Assembly: GCA_040081715.1 (NCBI GenBank)
Contig: JBEBFY010000005.1
Location: forward strand, 124,001 to 188,000
Source: CANKJK01 sp040081715
GTDB lineage: Bacteria > Acidobacteriota > Vicinamibacteria > Vicinamibacterales > UBA2999
Length of the DNA stretch: 64,000 nucleotides
Reading direction: 5' to 3'
Part shown: piece after piece, positions 26,017 through 40,158 of the stretch
Position numbering within the stretch: position 1 is the stretch's first letter
Layout: every line of letters begins with the position of its first letter
The notes under the pieces: model-generated
Seen by the model: only the letters and a program-made list of their open reading frames with translations
Told to the model about the DNA's origin: nothing
The model's database searches: none
Translations under genes and position numbers: made by a program

Positions 26017-26610
26017 CTACGCGAAGGTGAGCGTGCGGTGGCTGGTGTGCGTCCGCAGCACGTCGGCCGTGAGCTGCTTCGAGAGATACACCTTCGATTC
26101 GCGGTTGTCGGCCGCGTGCGGCTCGTACTTGATGACGTCGAACTGCAGGTGGTCCAGCGTGCCGCGCATGTCGTAGAAGCGGTTCTTGGTCTTCACGACC
26201 ACTTCATGGAAGCCCACGGTGTGCGCCCATACCTCGGACTCCTCGGTGAGTGCCCGGAAGTGCCCGAGGCCGCGCCAGTCGCGCCGGGTGCCGCCGATCC
26301 AGGTGTAGAGGATCTTCCGCCCGTCGAACTGGATCACGTCCTTCAGGCGGGCAACAAGGTCCGCCAGCCGCGGGTCGGTTTCCGTGGCCCGCAACTCATG
26401 CATGACTTTGAAGGACACGGGGACGACCGTCCCGCCGGGATCGTCCGGCAGCGGCGCCTCGGCCATGAGGATAAGGCTGTCCCTGTCGTGCAGGCGGTGG
26501 ATGATCTCCGCGGCCGACTTCTTCCGGGGAAACTCTCCGAAGTACTCCTCGAGGTACTGGATCTCGAGCGCGCCGGGTTCGAGCGCGTACTGCTTGATGA
26601 GATGCTCCAC
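26017..26610 (-). CDS. GNAT-like acetyltransferase family protein, unassigned
   Basis: A 197-residue protein from GTG 26610. The segment GGTRRDWRGLGHFRALTEESEVWAHTVGFHEVVVKTKNRFYDMRGTL resembles the acetyl-CoA-binding part of GNAT proteins (RxxGxG/A-like loop, then a helix, then xxGF and N-R-x-x-x-M motifs). The N-terminal half (VEHLIKQYALEPGALEIQYLEEYFGEF) has no recognised family. An ATG at 26664 in the same frame would add 18 residues but would overlap the divergent promoter and start region of the next gene, so GTG is preferred. The substrate is unknown. Confidence 0.6.
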   Translation of the reverse strand: MEHLIKQYALEPGALEIQYLEEYFGEFPRKKSAAEIIHRLHDRDSLILMAEAPLPDDPGGTVVPVSFKVMHELRATETDPRLADLVARLKDVIQFDGRKILYTWIGGTRRDWRGLGHFRALTEESEVWAHTVGFHEVVVKTKNRFYDMRGTLDHLQFDVIKYEPHAADNRESKVYLSKQLTADVLRTHTSHRTLTFA

Positions 26611-26623
26611 GGCGGGTCCGCCT

Positions 26624-26631
26624 ACTATAAT
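26624..26631. promoter_or_regulatory. Overlapping divergent -10 elements between GNAT-like and DUF5916 genes
   Basis: The bases ACTATAAT carry a consensus TATAAT on the plus strand (26626-26631, 8 nt before the TTG at 26640) and TATAGT on the minus strand (26624-26629, 13 nt before the GTG at 26610). Neither gene has a ribosome-binding site, so both transcripts appear leaderless or nearly so. Confidence 0.5.
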
Positions 26632-26639
26632 CCAACGAT

Positions 26640-28955
26640 TTGACTCGCACGGCGCTTCGCGCACTCCAGCTCTTCGTCTTCAGCCTGGTCGTGTTTCCGC
26701 AGCCTTCGGAGGCTCAGGCTCCAGCGTCGCCCGGCGGCGCGCCAGCCCGGCTTCCGGCCATTCTCGGCCCCGCGCCTCCAGTCGCACCGGAGGTCGTCAA
26801 CCGCGACGCGCAGGGCAACGCGACGATCCGTGCCACGCGGCTGACGACACCGATCCGTATCGATGGCAGGCCGGACGAGGCGGTCTACACCCAGGTGCGG
26901 GCCGTCTCGGGCCTCGTCCAGAACATTCCGCAGGCGGGGCAGCCCTCCACCGAGAAGACCGACGTGTGGGTGTTCTTTGACGACACCGCGATCTACGTGT
27001 CCGCACGGTGCTGGGACTCGGCTGGTCCGGCCGCGCTCATCGCCAACGAGATGCGCCGCGACAACGGCCAGATCACCAACAACGACAGCTTTGGCGTGAT
27101 TCTCGATACCTTCTATGACCGCCGCAACGCCTTCATGTTCATCACCAACCCCCTGGCGGCGCAGCGCGACATCCAGGTGACCAACGAGGGCAATTCCAAC
27201 CAGGACTGGAACCCGGTGTGGACGGTGCGGTCCCAGACGTTCGACGGCGGGTGGACCACCGAGATGCGCATCCCGTTCAAGTCGATCCGCTACCGGCCCG
27301 GCAAGGAACAGATCTGGGGCATCAACTTCCGCCGCGGGATCAGGCGCAAGAACGAGTACAGCAACCTGACCCCGCTCCCGGCGGCCGATGGATCAGGCGC
27401 CTGGATCCGCATGTCGCGGGCGGGCACGCTGGTCGGTCTGGAGGCGGCCGCCGAGGGCCGCAACCTCGACATCAAACCCTACGCGGTGGGCGGGTTGCGT
27501 ACGGACAACACCGTCGCGCCCAGGGTGTCCAACGACATCGACCGCCAGGCCGGCGTGGACGTCAAGTACGGCCTGACCAAGAGCCTGACGCTCGACGTGA
27601 GCGTCAACACCGACTTTGCGCAAGTGGAGGTCGATGAGCAGCAGGTGAACCTGACGCGGTTCAATCTCTTCTTCCCAGAGAAGCGCGAATTCTTCCTCGA
27701 GGGCCGCGGCATCTTCGAGTTCGGCCGGCCGAACTTCGCGCGAGGCAGTGTGCCCACCGGCGGCATCGTGCCGGAGCTGTTCTTTACGCGGCAGATCGGC
27801 CTGAACCGCGGGCGGGTGATTCCCATCATCGCGGGTGGGCGCGTGACAGGCCGGGTCGGCGCGACGACGGTCGGCGCTGTGGCCATGCAGACGGACTCGG
27901 AGGCGGCTTCCGGCACGCCGAGGACCACCTTCGCGGTGCTGCGCGCACGGCAGGACATTCTGAACCGGAGCAGCATCGGCGCCATGTTCACGGGCCGTTC
28001 CGAGTCGCTGCGCGCCCCCGGACGCGCGAGCACGACTATTGGTCTCGACGGGGCCTTCTCGTTTGTGAACTACCTGAACCTCAACGGCTTCTATATGCGA
28101 TCCGGCACGCCGGGTCTCACAGGGCGGCAGGAGAGCTACCAGGCGCGCGGCGAGTGGAACGCGGATCGGTACGGCGTCGAACTGGACCACCTGTTCGTCG
28201 GCGACGACTTCAACCCCGAGGTCGGCTTTGTGCAGCGGCCGGACATCAGACGCACGCTGGCCTCGGCCCGGTTCAGCCCGCGGGTCAAGCGCGTGAAATC
28301 CGTCCGGCAGGTCTTCACCGAAGGCACCATCGAGCACATCCAGAACACGGCGGGGCAGCTCATCACGCGCGTGGAGTCGGCGACGTTTTCCACCGAGTTT
28401 CACCGCAGCGACCGCGTGTTCGCGAACGCGTCGCGGACGCACGATCGGCTGCTGACGCCGTTCCGCCTCGCGGGCGGGCCCGCCATCGCGCCTGGCGAGT
28501 ACGACTTCTACAACGTCACTGGTGGCTACGGGTTCGGATCCCAGCGCAAGGTGTCCGGATCCGTCAGCGCGGGGCGCGGACGCTACTACGACGGCGATCA
28601 GAGCACCGTCAGCGTCAGCGGTGGGCGCGTGCAGCTGTCGCCGCAGTTCTCCCTTGAGCCGAGCCTGGTGCTCAACTGGTTCAGCTTCCCCTCGGTGGAC
28701 TACACGACGCGCGTCGTCCGCACGCGGCTGAACTACACCTTCACGCCGCGCATGTTCGTCAGCGGGCTGGTGCAGTACAACTCGGCGGCCAACAGCGTCA
28801 GCAGTAACGTCCGCTGGCGCTGGGAGTACATCCCCGGCAGCGAGCTCTTTGTCGTCTACACCGACGACAACACGGCCGACATGCCACCCGGGCGGACAGT
28901 CCGTCTGCTGAATCGTGGCCTGGTGGTGAAGGTCAACCGGCTGCTGCGTTACTGA
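26640..28955 (+). CDS. Outer-membrane DUF5916 protein with CBM9-like domain (paralogue 1)
   Basis: A 771-residue protein with TTG start and signal peptide ending at SEAQAP. An N-terminal CBM9-like carbohydrate-binding fold (about residues 60-245) includes TPIRIDGRPDEAVY and VWVFFDDTAIYVSARCWD. It is followed by the DUF5916 region with beta-barrel features: TDFAQVEVDEQQVNLTRF, FFPEKREFFLEG, FFTRQIGLNRGRVIP, GDDFNPEVGFVQR and the end LVVKVNRLLRY with an aromatic C-terminus typical of outer-membrane barrels. It is probably a surface glycan- or ligand-binding/transport protein. A second copy of the same architecture is at 56926; the two share the segments FFPEKREFFLE and PGSELFVVY. Confidence 0.85.
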   Translation: MTRTALRALQLFVFSLVVFPQPSEAQAPASPGGAPARLPAILGPAPPVAPEVVNRDAQGNATIRATRLTTPIRIDGRPDEAVYTQVRAVSGLVQNIPQAGQPSTEKTDVWVFFDDTAIYVSARCWDSAGPAALIANEMRRDNGQITNNDSFGVILDTFYDRRNAFMFITNPLAAQRDIQVTNEGNSNQDWNPVWTVRSQTFDGGWTTEMRIPFKSIRYRPGKEQIWGINFRRGIRRKNEYSNLTPLPAADGSGAWIRMSRAGTLVGLEAAAEGRNLDIKPYAVGGLRTDNTVAPRVSNDIDRQAGVDVKYGLTKSLTLDVSVNTDFAQVEVDEQQVNLTRFNLFFPEKREFFLEGRGIFEFGRPNFARGSVPTGGIVPELFFTRQIGLNRGRVIPIIAGGRVTGRVGATTVGAVAMQTDSEAASGTPRTTFAVLRARQDILNRSSIGAMFTGRSESLRAPGRASTTIGLDGAFSFVNYLNLNGFYMRSGTPGLTGRQESYQARGEWNADRYGVELDHLFVGDDFNPEVGFVQRPDIRRTLASARFSPRVKRVKSVRQVFTEGTIEHIQNTAGQLITRVESATFSTEFHRSDRVFANASRTHDRLLTPFRLAGGPAIAPGEYDFYNVTGGYGFGSQRKVSGSVSAGRGRYYDGDQSTVSVSGGRVQLSPQFSLEPSLVLNWFSFPSVDYTTRVVRTRLNYTFTPRMFVSGLVQYNSAANSVSSNVRWRWEYIPGSELFVVYTDDNTADMPPGRTVRLLNRGLVVKVNRLLRY

Positions 28956-28972
28956 GCCGGTCGGAGACCGGC
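28956..28972. terminator. Small hairpin between convergent genes
   Basis: GCCGGTC-GGA-GACCGGC forms a perfect 7-bp stem directly after the stop of the DUF5916 gene and before the convergent DUF411 gene. No T-tract follows on either strand, so termination would be weak or rely on other factors. Confidence 0.4.
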
Positions 28973-28979
28973 CGTGATC

Positions 28980-29417
28980 TCACCGGTGCGACGAATAGAC
29001 GGTCATCTTGCCGGTCTTGTCGAAGGCCATCACGGCGTAGGGGTTGGTTTTGCCGCCCTGCTCCATCCCCGGCGAGCCGGCCGGCATGCCGGGGACCGCG
29101 AGCCCGGCGACCGCGGGGCGCTCGGCCAGGAGCTTCTTGATGTCGGCGGCGGGCACGTGCCCTTCGATGAGATAGCCGCCGATCGAGCCGGTGTGGCACG
29201 ACCGCGCTTCTGCGGGGACCTTCGTATCGCGCAGGCGGGTCGCCGACTCGGTGACGGTGACCGTGAAGCCCGCTTTCCGTAGATGCGCGACCCAATTCAT
29301 GCAGCAGCCGCAGCCGACGTCGCGGACGACCGTCATGGCCGTGGGGCTCTGGGCCGGAGCGACGTTGCCCGCGAGAAGGACCGCGAGCACGGCGGCTGCG
29401 GAGATGAGCGTCTTCAT
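28980..29417 (-). CDS. DUF411 metal-binding periplasmic protein
   Basis: A 145-residue protein. ATG 29417 starts a signal peptide (LISAAAVLAVLLAGNVAPAQS), followed by the DUF411 hallmark VVRDVGCGCCMNWVAHL with C36, C38 and C39, and later SCHTGSIGGYLIEGHVPAADI with a further Cys/His pair. DUF411 proteins are linked to copper handling in other bacteria. The frame is open further upstream but that part has no support. It lies 34 nt after a small lipoprotein gene on the same strand; the metH group is further upstream. Confidence 0.88.
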   Translation of the reverse strand: MKTLISAAAVLAVLLAGNVAPAQSPTAMTVVRDVGCGCCMNWVAHLRKAGFTVTVTESATRLRDTKVPAEARSCHTGSIGGYLIEGHVPAADIKKLLAERPAVAGLAVPGMPAGSPGMEQGGKTNPYAVMAFDKTGKMTVYSSHR

Positions 29418-29451
29418 GGTCGGCACCTCATGGCCCGTCGAAAGCCTGACG

Positions 29452-29844
29452 TCAGGGCTGGATGTGAAACTCTCGGGACGCGACGGACTGTCCGTCAACG
29501 AGGATTTCCACCTGGTAGTCGCCAGTCGGGAACCCGCCTGGGCTAACAAAAAGAAAGTCCGTGGCCGCCCGGCCCTTGTATGACACCGACTTCGGCGTCT
29601 CACTGAGCACACGCCCGGCGTGCCACCAGCGAGCCGTAATGGTCGACGCCCCGGCTCGATCGGTCAGGACCGCTGAATAAATCGTGTCCGTGGGCTTGAA
29701 CCGCGTCGCGTGTATCCCCACGGTCCGGTCGACGTTGAGCGACCGCCCAATCTGCAGGGTGCTGACATGGAGAGGCTGACGACAGCTCCCACTCACGAGG
29801 GCAATCAGGGCGAGGGCCGGAAGTGTCCTATATGCGCGGCGCAT
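29452..29844 (-). CDS. Small secreted protein, possible lipoprotein, unassigned
   Basis: A 130-residue protein whose N-terminus MRRAYRTLPALALIALVSGSC ends in Cys21, a plausible but non-canonical lipobox. The mature part is beta-rich (VGIHATRFKPTDTIYSAVLTD, ITARWWHAG, GDYQVEILVDG) and resembles an Ig-like or macroglobulin-like sandwich. ATG 29844 has AAGG upstream; a much longer in-frame extension to 30729 runs antisense-free but inside metH and is not real. It follows metH by 44 nt on the same strand. No function assigned. Confidence 0.65.
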   Translation of the reverse strand: MRRAYRTLPALALIALVSGSCRQPLHVSTLQIGRSLNVDRTVGIHATRFKPTDTIYSAVLTDRAGASTITARWWHAGRVLSETPKSVSYKGRAATDFLFVSPGGFPTGDYQVEILVDGQSVASREFHIQP

Positions 29845-29888
29845 AGCCTTAATGTAGCTGATCGGAGGCGAGGAGCAGACCTCTCGCG

Positions 29889-33593
<3,705 letters not shown>

Positions 33594-33604
33594 AGGGGTA
33601 TCCG

Positions 33605-34588
33605 TTATCTGTGGGCGGCCGCGCGCCGCCCGGAGCGTCCGGACTGGCGGAGTCCGGTGTCGAGTGCCTTGACGCCCGAGGCCACCAGGACGACGAACGG
33701 GTCGCCGGCCAGCCGGGTGCCGACGCTGACGCGGATGTGGCTGTAGCCGGCCGCGGTCAGCATCTGGGTGAGCGTGCGTTCGGAGAAGCCGAGGTGGGTG
33801 TCGCCGAAGCGGTCCCGCACCCATCCCTCGTCGTGCTCCCGGAGATCCAGGATCAGGATCTGCCCGCCGGGCCGCAGCACGCGCGTCGCTTCACTGATCG
33901 TGTCCTCGGGGTCGCGTGCGTGGTGCAGCGCCTGCGAGAGCATCGCCAGGTCCACGCTGGCGTCCGCCAGCGGCAGGTGGGAGAGGTCGCCCTTCCGCCA
34001 TTGCGCATTCGTGACGCGCCGGCGCGCCGCGAGGGCGCGGGCCCGCTCGAGTACTTCGTCCGACCGGTCCACGCCGATGACGCTCCGGGCAAACCGGGCG
34101 GCTTCGAGGGTGAGGTAGCCTTCGCCGCACCCGACATCCACCACGTCCATCTCGGGCAGGAGGTGGCCAAGCGCCCGCGCCCAGGCGGCCCAGCTGCGGC
34201 CGGGCACGAGTTGCCGGGCATCGCCGTGGGTGTCGAAGTCTTCCTTGCGCAGCCGGAGCACTTCCTGGAGCCGGGCCTCATCCGCCTTGACGGCACGATC
34301 GTCCGCCGACGAGGCGAACTGGGCGTCAAGCACGGTCCAGAGCGACGATGTCTCCCGCGAGCCACTGTCCGCGCGCCGGTAGTACACGAACCCGCCCTCG
34401 CGGTCCTCGACGACCAGCCCTGCCTCTTTGAGCAGGCTGAGGTGTCTCGAGACGCCCGACTGCGCCAGCCCGAGGATGCCGGTCAGCTCACTGACGTTGA
34501 ACCGGTCGATGGAGAGGACCCGCAGCAGCCGCAGGCGGGTGCTCTCGCCGAGGAGCTTGAACAGGGCCGACGCACGTTGCACATCCAT
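33605..34588 (-). CDS. ArsR-type regulator fused to a SAM-dependent methyltransferase domain (metH-linked)
   Basis: A 327-residue protein. Residues about 1-95 form an ArsR winged helix (ALFKLLGESTRLRLLRVL, ELTGILGLAQSGVSRHLSLLKEAGLV, FVYYRR). Residues about 140-310 form a class I methyltransferase fold with motif I VVDVGCGEGYLTLEAA, the acidic loop VIGVDRS and LAMLSQALHHARDPE. The metal-binding cysteines of classical ArsR are absent, so the sensed ligand is probably SAM or SAH bound in the Rossmann pocket, as known for SahR-type regulators of methionine metabolism (assignment by analogy). It is co-directional with metH (11 nt gap). A 26-bp palindrome covers its own start and -10 region. It is paralogous to the gene at 44575. 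Confidence 0.88.
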   Translation of the reverse strand: MDVQRASALFKLLGESTRLRLLRVLSIDRFNVSELTGILGLAQSGVSRHLSLLKEAGLVVEDREGGFVYYRRADSGSRETSSLWTVLDAQFASSADDRAVKADEARLQEVLRLRKEDFDTHGDARQLVPGRSWAAWARALGHLLPEMDVVDVGCGEGYLTLEAARFARSVIGVDRSDEVLERARALAARRRVTNAQWRKGDLSHLPLADASVDLAMLSQALHHARDPEDTISEATRVLRPGGQILILDLREHDEGWVRDRFGDTHLGFSERTLTQMLTAAGYSHIRVSVGTRLAGDPFVVLVASGVKALDTGLRQSGRSGRRAAAHR

Positions 34589-34607
34589 GAATCTACATTC
34601 ATGGATG
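34582..34607. promoter_or_regulatory. Perfect 11-bp palindrome, candidate operator of the metH regulator
   Basis: CATCCATGAAT (34582-34592), spacer CTAC, then ATTCATGGATG (34597-34607); the arms are perfect complements. The repeat overlaps the predicted -10 element and the start codon of the ArsR-methyltransferase gene, the usual position for an autorepressor site. Confidence 0.65.
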
Positions 34608-34618
34608 CCATATGACAA
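34590..34618 (-). promoter_or_regulatory. Candidate sigma70 promoter of the regulator-metH operon
   Basis: On the minus strand TTGTCA (34618-34613) is followed after 17 nt by TAGATT (34595-34590). The palindrome at 34582-34607 covers the -10 and the transcription start. The hexamer ends only 1 nt before ATG 34588, so translation may start there or at the in-frame GTG at 34582. Confidence 0.45.
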
Positions 34619-34711
34619 GCAGAGAGGTCTGGCGCGAAACGATCGGTCGTCACGCGTGCACGAATTCGCGCACGGCGGACGACAGATTCGGGATTTTGCT
34701 GTACGCGTGTC

Positions 34712-34737
34712 GCACCAATTGTGCTCGTTGTGCACAA
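34712..34737. promoter_or_regulatory. Pair of GTGC palindromes upstream of glnA
   Basis: GCACCAATTGTGC (34712-34724) has 4-bp arms around CAATT, and TTGTGCACAA (34728-34737) is a perfect 10-bp palindrome. They share TTGTGC as a direct repeat and lie about 60-80 bp upstream of the -35 proposed for glnA. The arms resemble the GCAC/GTGC halves of nitrogen-regulator sites, but spacing differs from the NtrC consensus. Low certainty. Confidence 0.25.
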
Positions 34738-34794
34738 AACTCGGGACCGCAGTGCAAGAAGATGGAGCCAGAGACGCACTCGCGGGCTGTTTTC

Positions 34795-34824
34795 TTGCGG
34801 TGTGAGCAGCCAATCGCGCATAAT
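34795..34824 (+). promoter_or_regulatory. Candidate glnA promoter
   Basis: TTGCGG (34795-34800), an 18-nt spacer and CATAAT (34819-34824) give a reasonable sigma70-type promoter, with a leader of about 65 nt before ATG 34899. The 310-nt gap 34589-34898 otherwise holds the metH-operon operator and the GTGC palindromes. Confidence 0.35.
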
Positions 34825-34898
34825 CGATTTGCTGGTTCGGATATTTCGTCATCACCTCACAACGCGCCGCTTCACGCGAACGAAAGGACAGTTGTCAC

Positions 34899-37079
<2,181 letters not shown>

Positions 37080-37100
37080 GCCCGGGTCGTCCGGGCAGTG

Positions 37101-37122
37101 GACTGCCGCCTGGTGCGGCGGT
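37101..37122 (+). terminator. Hairpin after glnA, first of two
   Basis: ACTGCCGC and GCGGCGGT pair (one G-T) around a short loop CTGGT, followed by CGTCTTC. It is weaker than the hairpin at 37131 and may be an attenuating structure. Confidence 0.35.
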
Positions 37123-37130
37123 CGTCTTCA

Positions 37131-37170
37131 GGGCCGGTGTCCCGTGTGGGGGGGGCACCGGCCCTTTCTC
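37131..37170 (+). terminator. Rho-independent terminator after glnA
   Basis: GGGCCGGTG (37131-37139) and CACCGGCCC (37156-37164) form a perfect 9-bp stem with a G-rich 16-nt loop, followed by TTTCTC. Confidence 0.65.
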
Positions 37171-37220
37171 GTGTAGGCGGTGAGGGGGCACTGCCCCCTG
37201 GATCACGAGGGGGAGTGCTG

Positions 37221-37226
37221 TACACT
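37221..37226 (+). promoter_or_regulatory. Candidate -10 element of the DUF349 gene
   Basis: TACACT ends 10 nt before ATG 37237 and only 1 nt before the alternative ATG at 37228, which favours the downstream start if the mRNA is leaderless. Confidence 0.35.
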
Positions 37227-37236
37227 CATGGGCTCT

Positions 37237-40149
37237 ATGGGACTGCTGGATAGACTCAAGCCACAACCTCGCTGGAAACATGCGGACCCTGCGGTGCGTG
37301 CCGCGGCCGCCCTTGAATGCGGTCCCGACGACGGGGAGGCGCTCCTGGCGCTGGTTCGCGACGATCCGGACGCGCGCGTCCGGCGGACGGCCGTGTCGCG
37401 CGTCACCGACCCCGGCCTCCTGACGGAGGTGGCGCGGACGGACCCGGACGACGAGGTGAAGGCGGAGGCCGTCCGCAGCCTGGCGGGGCTCGCGGCGGAG
37501 GCCACGGACGTGGAGTCGGCGGCGGCCGTCATCCGTGCCCTGGGCGAACTGGGCCGCACGCGTGAGTTGACGACGATTGCCAGGCAGGCCTATCTGGTGG
37601 CGGCGCGCCTCGTGGCAGTCGACCTGCTGCAGGACCAGAAGTCCCTCAGCTCGGTCAGTCGCCATGCCGAGGATTCGGTGACACGCCTGCGCGCGCTGGA
37701 CCGGCTTGAGGATGCCGCCGAGGTGTTGAACGTGGCAACCAAGGCGGAGTTCACGGATGTGGCGCTGGCGGCGCTGGAACGGATCCAGGACGTGGACGCG
37801 CTGACCGGCGTGGCCCAGCGGGCCCGGAGTAAGGTCGCCGCCCGCCGGGCACGCACACGCCTGCGCGCGATTGAAGAGGCCGCCCGGCCGGTGCCGCCCG
37901 TCGTGGAGGCCCCGATGTCGTCGGCGGACTTCGCACGAGGGCAGGAGATTGTGGCCCGCGTTGAGGCCGCCGTGGCGATGTCCGATCTCTCCGAGGCCGA
38001 GGCCGCGCTGGCGGCCGGCCGCCTCGCGTGGGCGGAACTGCAGGCGGATACGAACACCGACGCAGCGCTCGCGTTTGCCTTCGACACAGCTGTCGAGGCG
38101 GCGGGTGAAGCGATGGCCGAGCGGCAGCGGGAACGCCAGGTCGCGCAGGAGCGCGCACAGGCGGTGGCCCGTGAGCAGGCCGATCGTGTGGCCATCTGCG
38201 ACGAGATCGAACAGCTCGATGGAGAGAGCTCGGCCGACCGTGTCGCGGAGCTGCGTGCGCGGTGGGATAGCCTGCCGCCAATCCCGGCGGAGTTCGCGGC
38301 GTCACTGACGCGACGGTTCCAGGATGTGAGCCGCGCCTATGAGGCGCGCGCGCGTCGGCGCACGCTGTCGGCGGCCGCGCGGGTGCGGCTGGAGACACTG
38401 GCCTCCGAACTGGAGACGCTGGCGGCCCCCGATCACTCCGTGGACGAGTCCGTGGCGCGCTGGCGGGGCCTTCGCCGTGACGCCGAGATGCTGCAGGAGT
38501 TCAGCGAGGCGAATCCGGGAGCTGCCGGGCGGATGGCCGCGGCCATCGCGGTCCTGGAAGGGCGCGAGCAGGAACTGCAGGAGCGCCGCGGAAAGCAGGA
38601 GCAGGAAGTCCTCCGCCGGGTACAGCAGATCTGCAAGCACGTCGAATCCGTCGCGGCTGCCGAGACCCTGACCCTCAAGGCCGGCGACAAGGCGCTGCGC
38701 GAGATCCGTGACATCCTCGAGGAAAAGCTGCCGCTGCCGTCCAAGAAGGACCGGCAGGAGCTCACCACCCGGCTGGAGGCTGCCCGGACGAAGCTCGGCC
38801 CGCGGGTGCAGGAACTCCGCGATGCCGACGACTGGCAGCGCTTCGCGAACGTGCAGGTGCAGGAAGATCTCTGCGCGGCGATGGAGGCCCTGAAGGAGAC
38901 CACCGATCTGGAGGACGCCGCTCGGAAGATGCGCGACCTGCAGGCCCGCTGGAAGTCGGTGGCGGCCGCCCCGCGCGCCCAGGGTGAAGCCCTGTGGCGC
39001 CGTTTCAAGATCGCGCAGGACGCGGTCTTTGCCCGGTGTCAGGAGCACTTCGCGGCGCAGGCCGTGCAACGCACCGAGACCCTGGCCAGAAAGCTCGCCC
39101 TGATCGAGCGGGTCGAGGCCCTGGCCGGCTCGTCCGATTGGGTGAAGACGGCGGTCGAGATCCAGAAGCTCCAGGTGGAGTGGAAGGCTCTCGGTGCCGT
39201 GCCCCGCGGACAGGAGAAGGCGACCTGGGAACGGTTCCGGTCCTCATGCGACACGTTCTTCTCGCGGCGTCAGGAAGACCTGAAGCAGAAGAAGGATGAG
39301 TGGGCCGGAAATCTGGCGAAGAAGGAAGCCCTCTGCGACCAGGCCGAGGCGCTGGCCGAATCGTCCGACTGGGAGGTGGCCAGCGGCGCGTTGAAGCGGT
39401 TGCAGGCGGAATGGAAGACCACCGGTCCCGTGCGCAAGGTCAAGTCCGAGGTGATCTGGAACCGGTTCCGGTCCGCGTGCGACCGTTTCTTTGACCGGTA
39501 CAAGCATCGCGACCAGGCGGATCTGCAGGCGCGGCTCGATGAGCGCGAGACGATCGTGCGGGAGATCGAGGCGCTGCTGCCGGCTGAAGGAGCGGCGGCG
39601 GGCGAGGCCCCAGCCGATCTCTACGCGACGATTCAGACCGCAAGGGCGCGCTGGCAGCAGGCACCCGAGGTGCCCCGGTCCCTGGTGGTCGCGGTGAGCG
39701 ACCGGTTTGCGGCGGCCTTGAATGCGGCCGTGAGCACGTGGCCGGGCGCTTTTGGCGGGACCGACCTCGATCCAGAGATGACGCGGGGACGGATGGAGAA
39801 GCTCGTGGCGCGCGTGGAGAAGCTGCTGGCCGAGCAGGCGCCCCGCCCGGCGGCCAACATCTCACCGGCCGAACGCCTGGCCCAGCAGTGGCGCGACAGG
39901 CTGGCGGCCAACACAATCGCCGGGGCCACCGGGGGCGTACCGCCGCGCGAAGACGCGAAGTGGAAGGCCGCGGAGCAGGAGGTGCGGAGCGCCCAGCAGC
40001 AGTGGCAGCGTCTGGGCCCCGTGCCCGCGGCGGTGGCGGCCGAGATGTCCGCACGCTTCGACGCAGTGTGCCGCCGCTTTCTCGATCAGCGCAAGCGCGT
40101 GGAGAGCCCGGACCGGCAGCATGCCGGCATGGCGAAGACCTCGAGGTAG
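37237..40149 (+). CDS. Large coiled-coil protein with HEAT-like N-terminus and DUF349 repeats
   Basis: A 970-residue cytosolic protein. The first about 220 residues are HEAT-like helical repeats (DDPDARVRRTAVSRVTDPGLL, RTDPDDEVKAEAVRSLAGLA). A long charged coiled coil follows (AERQRERQVAQERAQAVARE). At least three DUF349 units then occur in tandem, each with the pattern WKxxGxVP-x(5-7)-E-x-W-x-RF-x(5)-D-x-FF: VEWKALGAVPRGQ, AEWKTTGPVRKVKSE, ARWKSVAAAPRAQGEA. A last degenerate unit lies near 880-950 (WQRLGPVPAAVAAEMSARF). Function is uncertain; DUF349 proteins are common in Bacteroidota and Gammaproteobacteria. ATG 37228 is an alternative start. Confidence 0.85.
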   Translation: MGLLDRLKPQPRWKHADPAVRAAAALECGPDDGEALLALVRDDPDARVRRTAVSRVTDPGLLTEVARTDPDDEVKAEAVRSLAGLAAEATDVESAAAVIRALGELGRTRELTTIARQAYLVAARLVAVDLLQDQKSLSSVSRHAEDSVTRLRALDRLEDAAEVLNVATKAEFTDVALAALERIQDVDALTGVAQRARSKVAARRARTRLRAIEEAARPVPPVVEAPMSSADFARGQEIVARVEAAVAMSDLSEAEAALAAGRLAWAELQADTNTDAALAFAFDTAVEAAGEAMAERQRERQVAQERAQAVAREQADRVAICDEIEQLDGESSADRVAELRARWDSLPPIPAEFAASLTRRFQDVSRAYEARARRRTLSAAARVRLETLASELETLAAPDHSVDESVARWRGLRRDAEMLQEFSEANPGAAGRMAAAIAVLEGREQELQERRGKQEQEVLRRVQQICKHVESVAAAETLTLKAGDKALREIRDILEEKLPLPSKKDRQELTTRLEAARTKLGPRVQELRDADDWQRFANVQVQEDLCAAMEALKETTDLEDAARKMRDLQARWKSVAAAPRAQGEALWRRFKIAQDAVFARCQEHFAAQAVQRTETLARKLALIERVEALAGSSDWVKTAVEIQKLQVEWKALGAVPRGQEKATWERFRSSCDTFFSRRQEDLKQKKDEWAGNLAKKEALCDQAEALAESSDWEVASGALKRLQAEWKTTGPVRKVKSEVIWNRFRSACDRFFDRYKHRDQADLQARLDERETIVREIEALLPAEGAAAGEAPADLYATIQTARARWQQAPEVPRSLVVAVSDRFAAALNAAVSTWPGAFGGTDLDPEMTRGRMEKLVARVEKLLAEQAPRPAANISPAERLAQQWRDRLAANTIAGATGGVPPREDAKWKAAEQEVRSAQQQWQRLGPVPAAVAAEMSARFDAVCRRFLDQRKRVESPDRQHAGMAKTSR

Positions 40150-40158
40150 GGGGACGAG

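Noticed and set aside
33605..34588. Arsenic-resistance regulator with arsenite methyltransferase (ArsR-ArsM) fusion
   Set aside because: The Cys residues for arsenic sensing or arsenite binding are absent, no ars genes are near, and the neighbours are metH and, for the paralogue, ahcY.
37228..37236. ATG 37228 as start of the DUF349 gene
   Set aside because: The -10-like TACACT ends 1 nt before it, and ATG 37237 gives a more usual N-terminus; it is retained only as an alternative.
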